Positions 14,291 through 14,316 of a stretch of DNA of 14,316 nucleotides are shown one piece after another. The DNA lies in contig LUJN01000015.1 in NCBI GenBank assembly GCA_001689445.1, positions 1 through 14,316 on the forward strand, in the 5' to 3' direction. Origin of the DNA: Bacteroidales bacterium M3. GTDB taxonomy: Bacteria; Bacteroidota; Bacteroidia; Bacteroidales; Muribaculaceae. The position numbers and the translations under genes were made by a program. The notes beneath the pieces are model-generated. The model made no database searches and was not told the DNA's origin. It worked only from the letters and a program-made list of their open reading frames with translations. The stretch's first letter is position 1. Each line of letters opens with the position of its first letter.

Positions 14291-14316
14291 AATGCTGTTC
14301 ACTTAAGCAAAGCAAA

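Overview
The window looks like a chromosomal segment of a gut Bacteroidales, most likely of the Muribaculaceae type. The gene order ilvD-ilvB-ilvN-acyl-ACP thioesterase-ilvC, an OmpA-family porin, a DUF4494 protein beside a YggS homologue, Bacteroidetes promoters (-33 TTTG, -7 TAnnTTTG, spacing 19-21) and the lack of Shine-Dalgarno sites all point that way. The family-level placement is inference. Every credible gene lies on the minus strand; long plus-strand frames are shadows of GC-rich genes.

Layout from left to right (transcription runs right to left). 1-313: the 5' part of an AT-rich gene for a polytopic GT-C-type membrane glycosyltransferase. It is interrupted by a run of ten G; with nine G the frame stays open to the window edge. 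314-633: its promoter, plus a hairpin terminator for the ilv operon. 634-6968: the branched-chain amino acid operon. It starts at a good promoter (6987-7018), followed by an unannotated 29-residue leader peptide rich in Val and Leu codons and an attenuator with competing hairpins, then ilvD, ilvB, ilvN, a thioesterase gene and ilvC. 7058-8593: an OmpA-family gene with an intrinsic terminator, bracketed by two arrays of degenerate 9-nt repeats. 8587-10617: transketolase with its own promoter. 10948-12309: a sugar transporter of the fucose/glucose-galactose symporter family. 12414-13542: a two-gene unit, DUF4494 then yggS. 13605-14316: promoters for that unit, then about 600 bases of nested palindromic intergenic repeats with no gene.

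The ilv genes encode acetohydroxyacid synthase (both subunits), ketol-acid reductoisomerase and dihydroxyacid dehydratase, the common path to valine, isoleucine and leucine. The leader peptide would sense Val and Leu supply. The thioesterase is translationally coupled to ilvN.

The points most worth a second look are the ilv attenuator, the G10 tract in the glycosyltransferase gene, two 80-bp copies of a palindromic repeat, a 310-bp imperfect palindrome at the right edge, and a 19-nt promoter block used three times.
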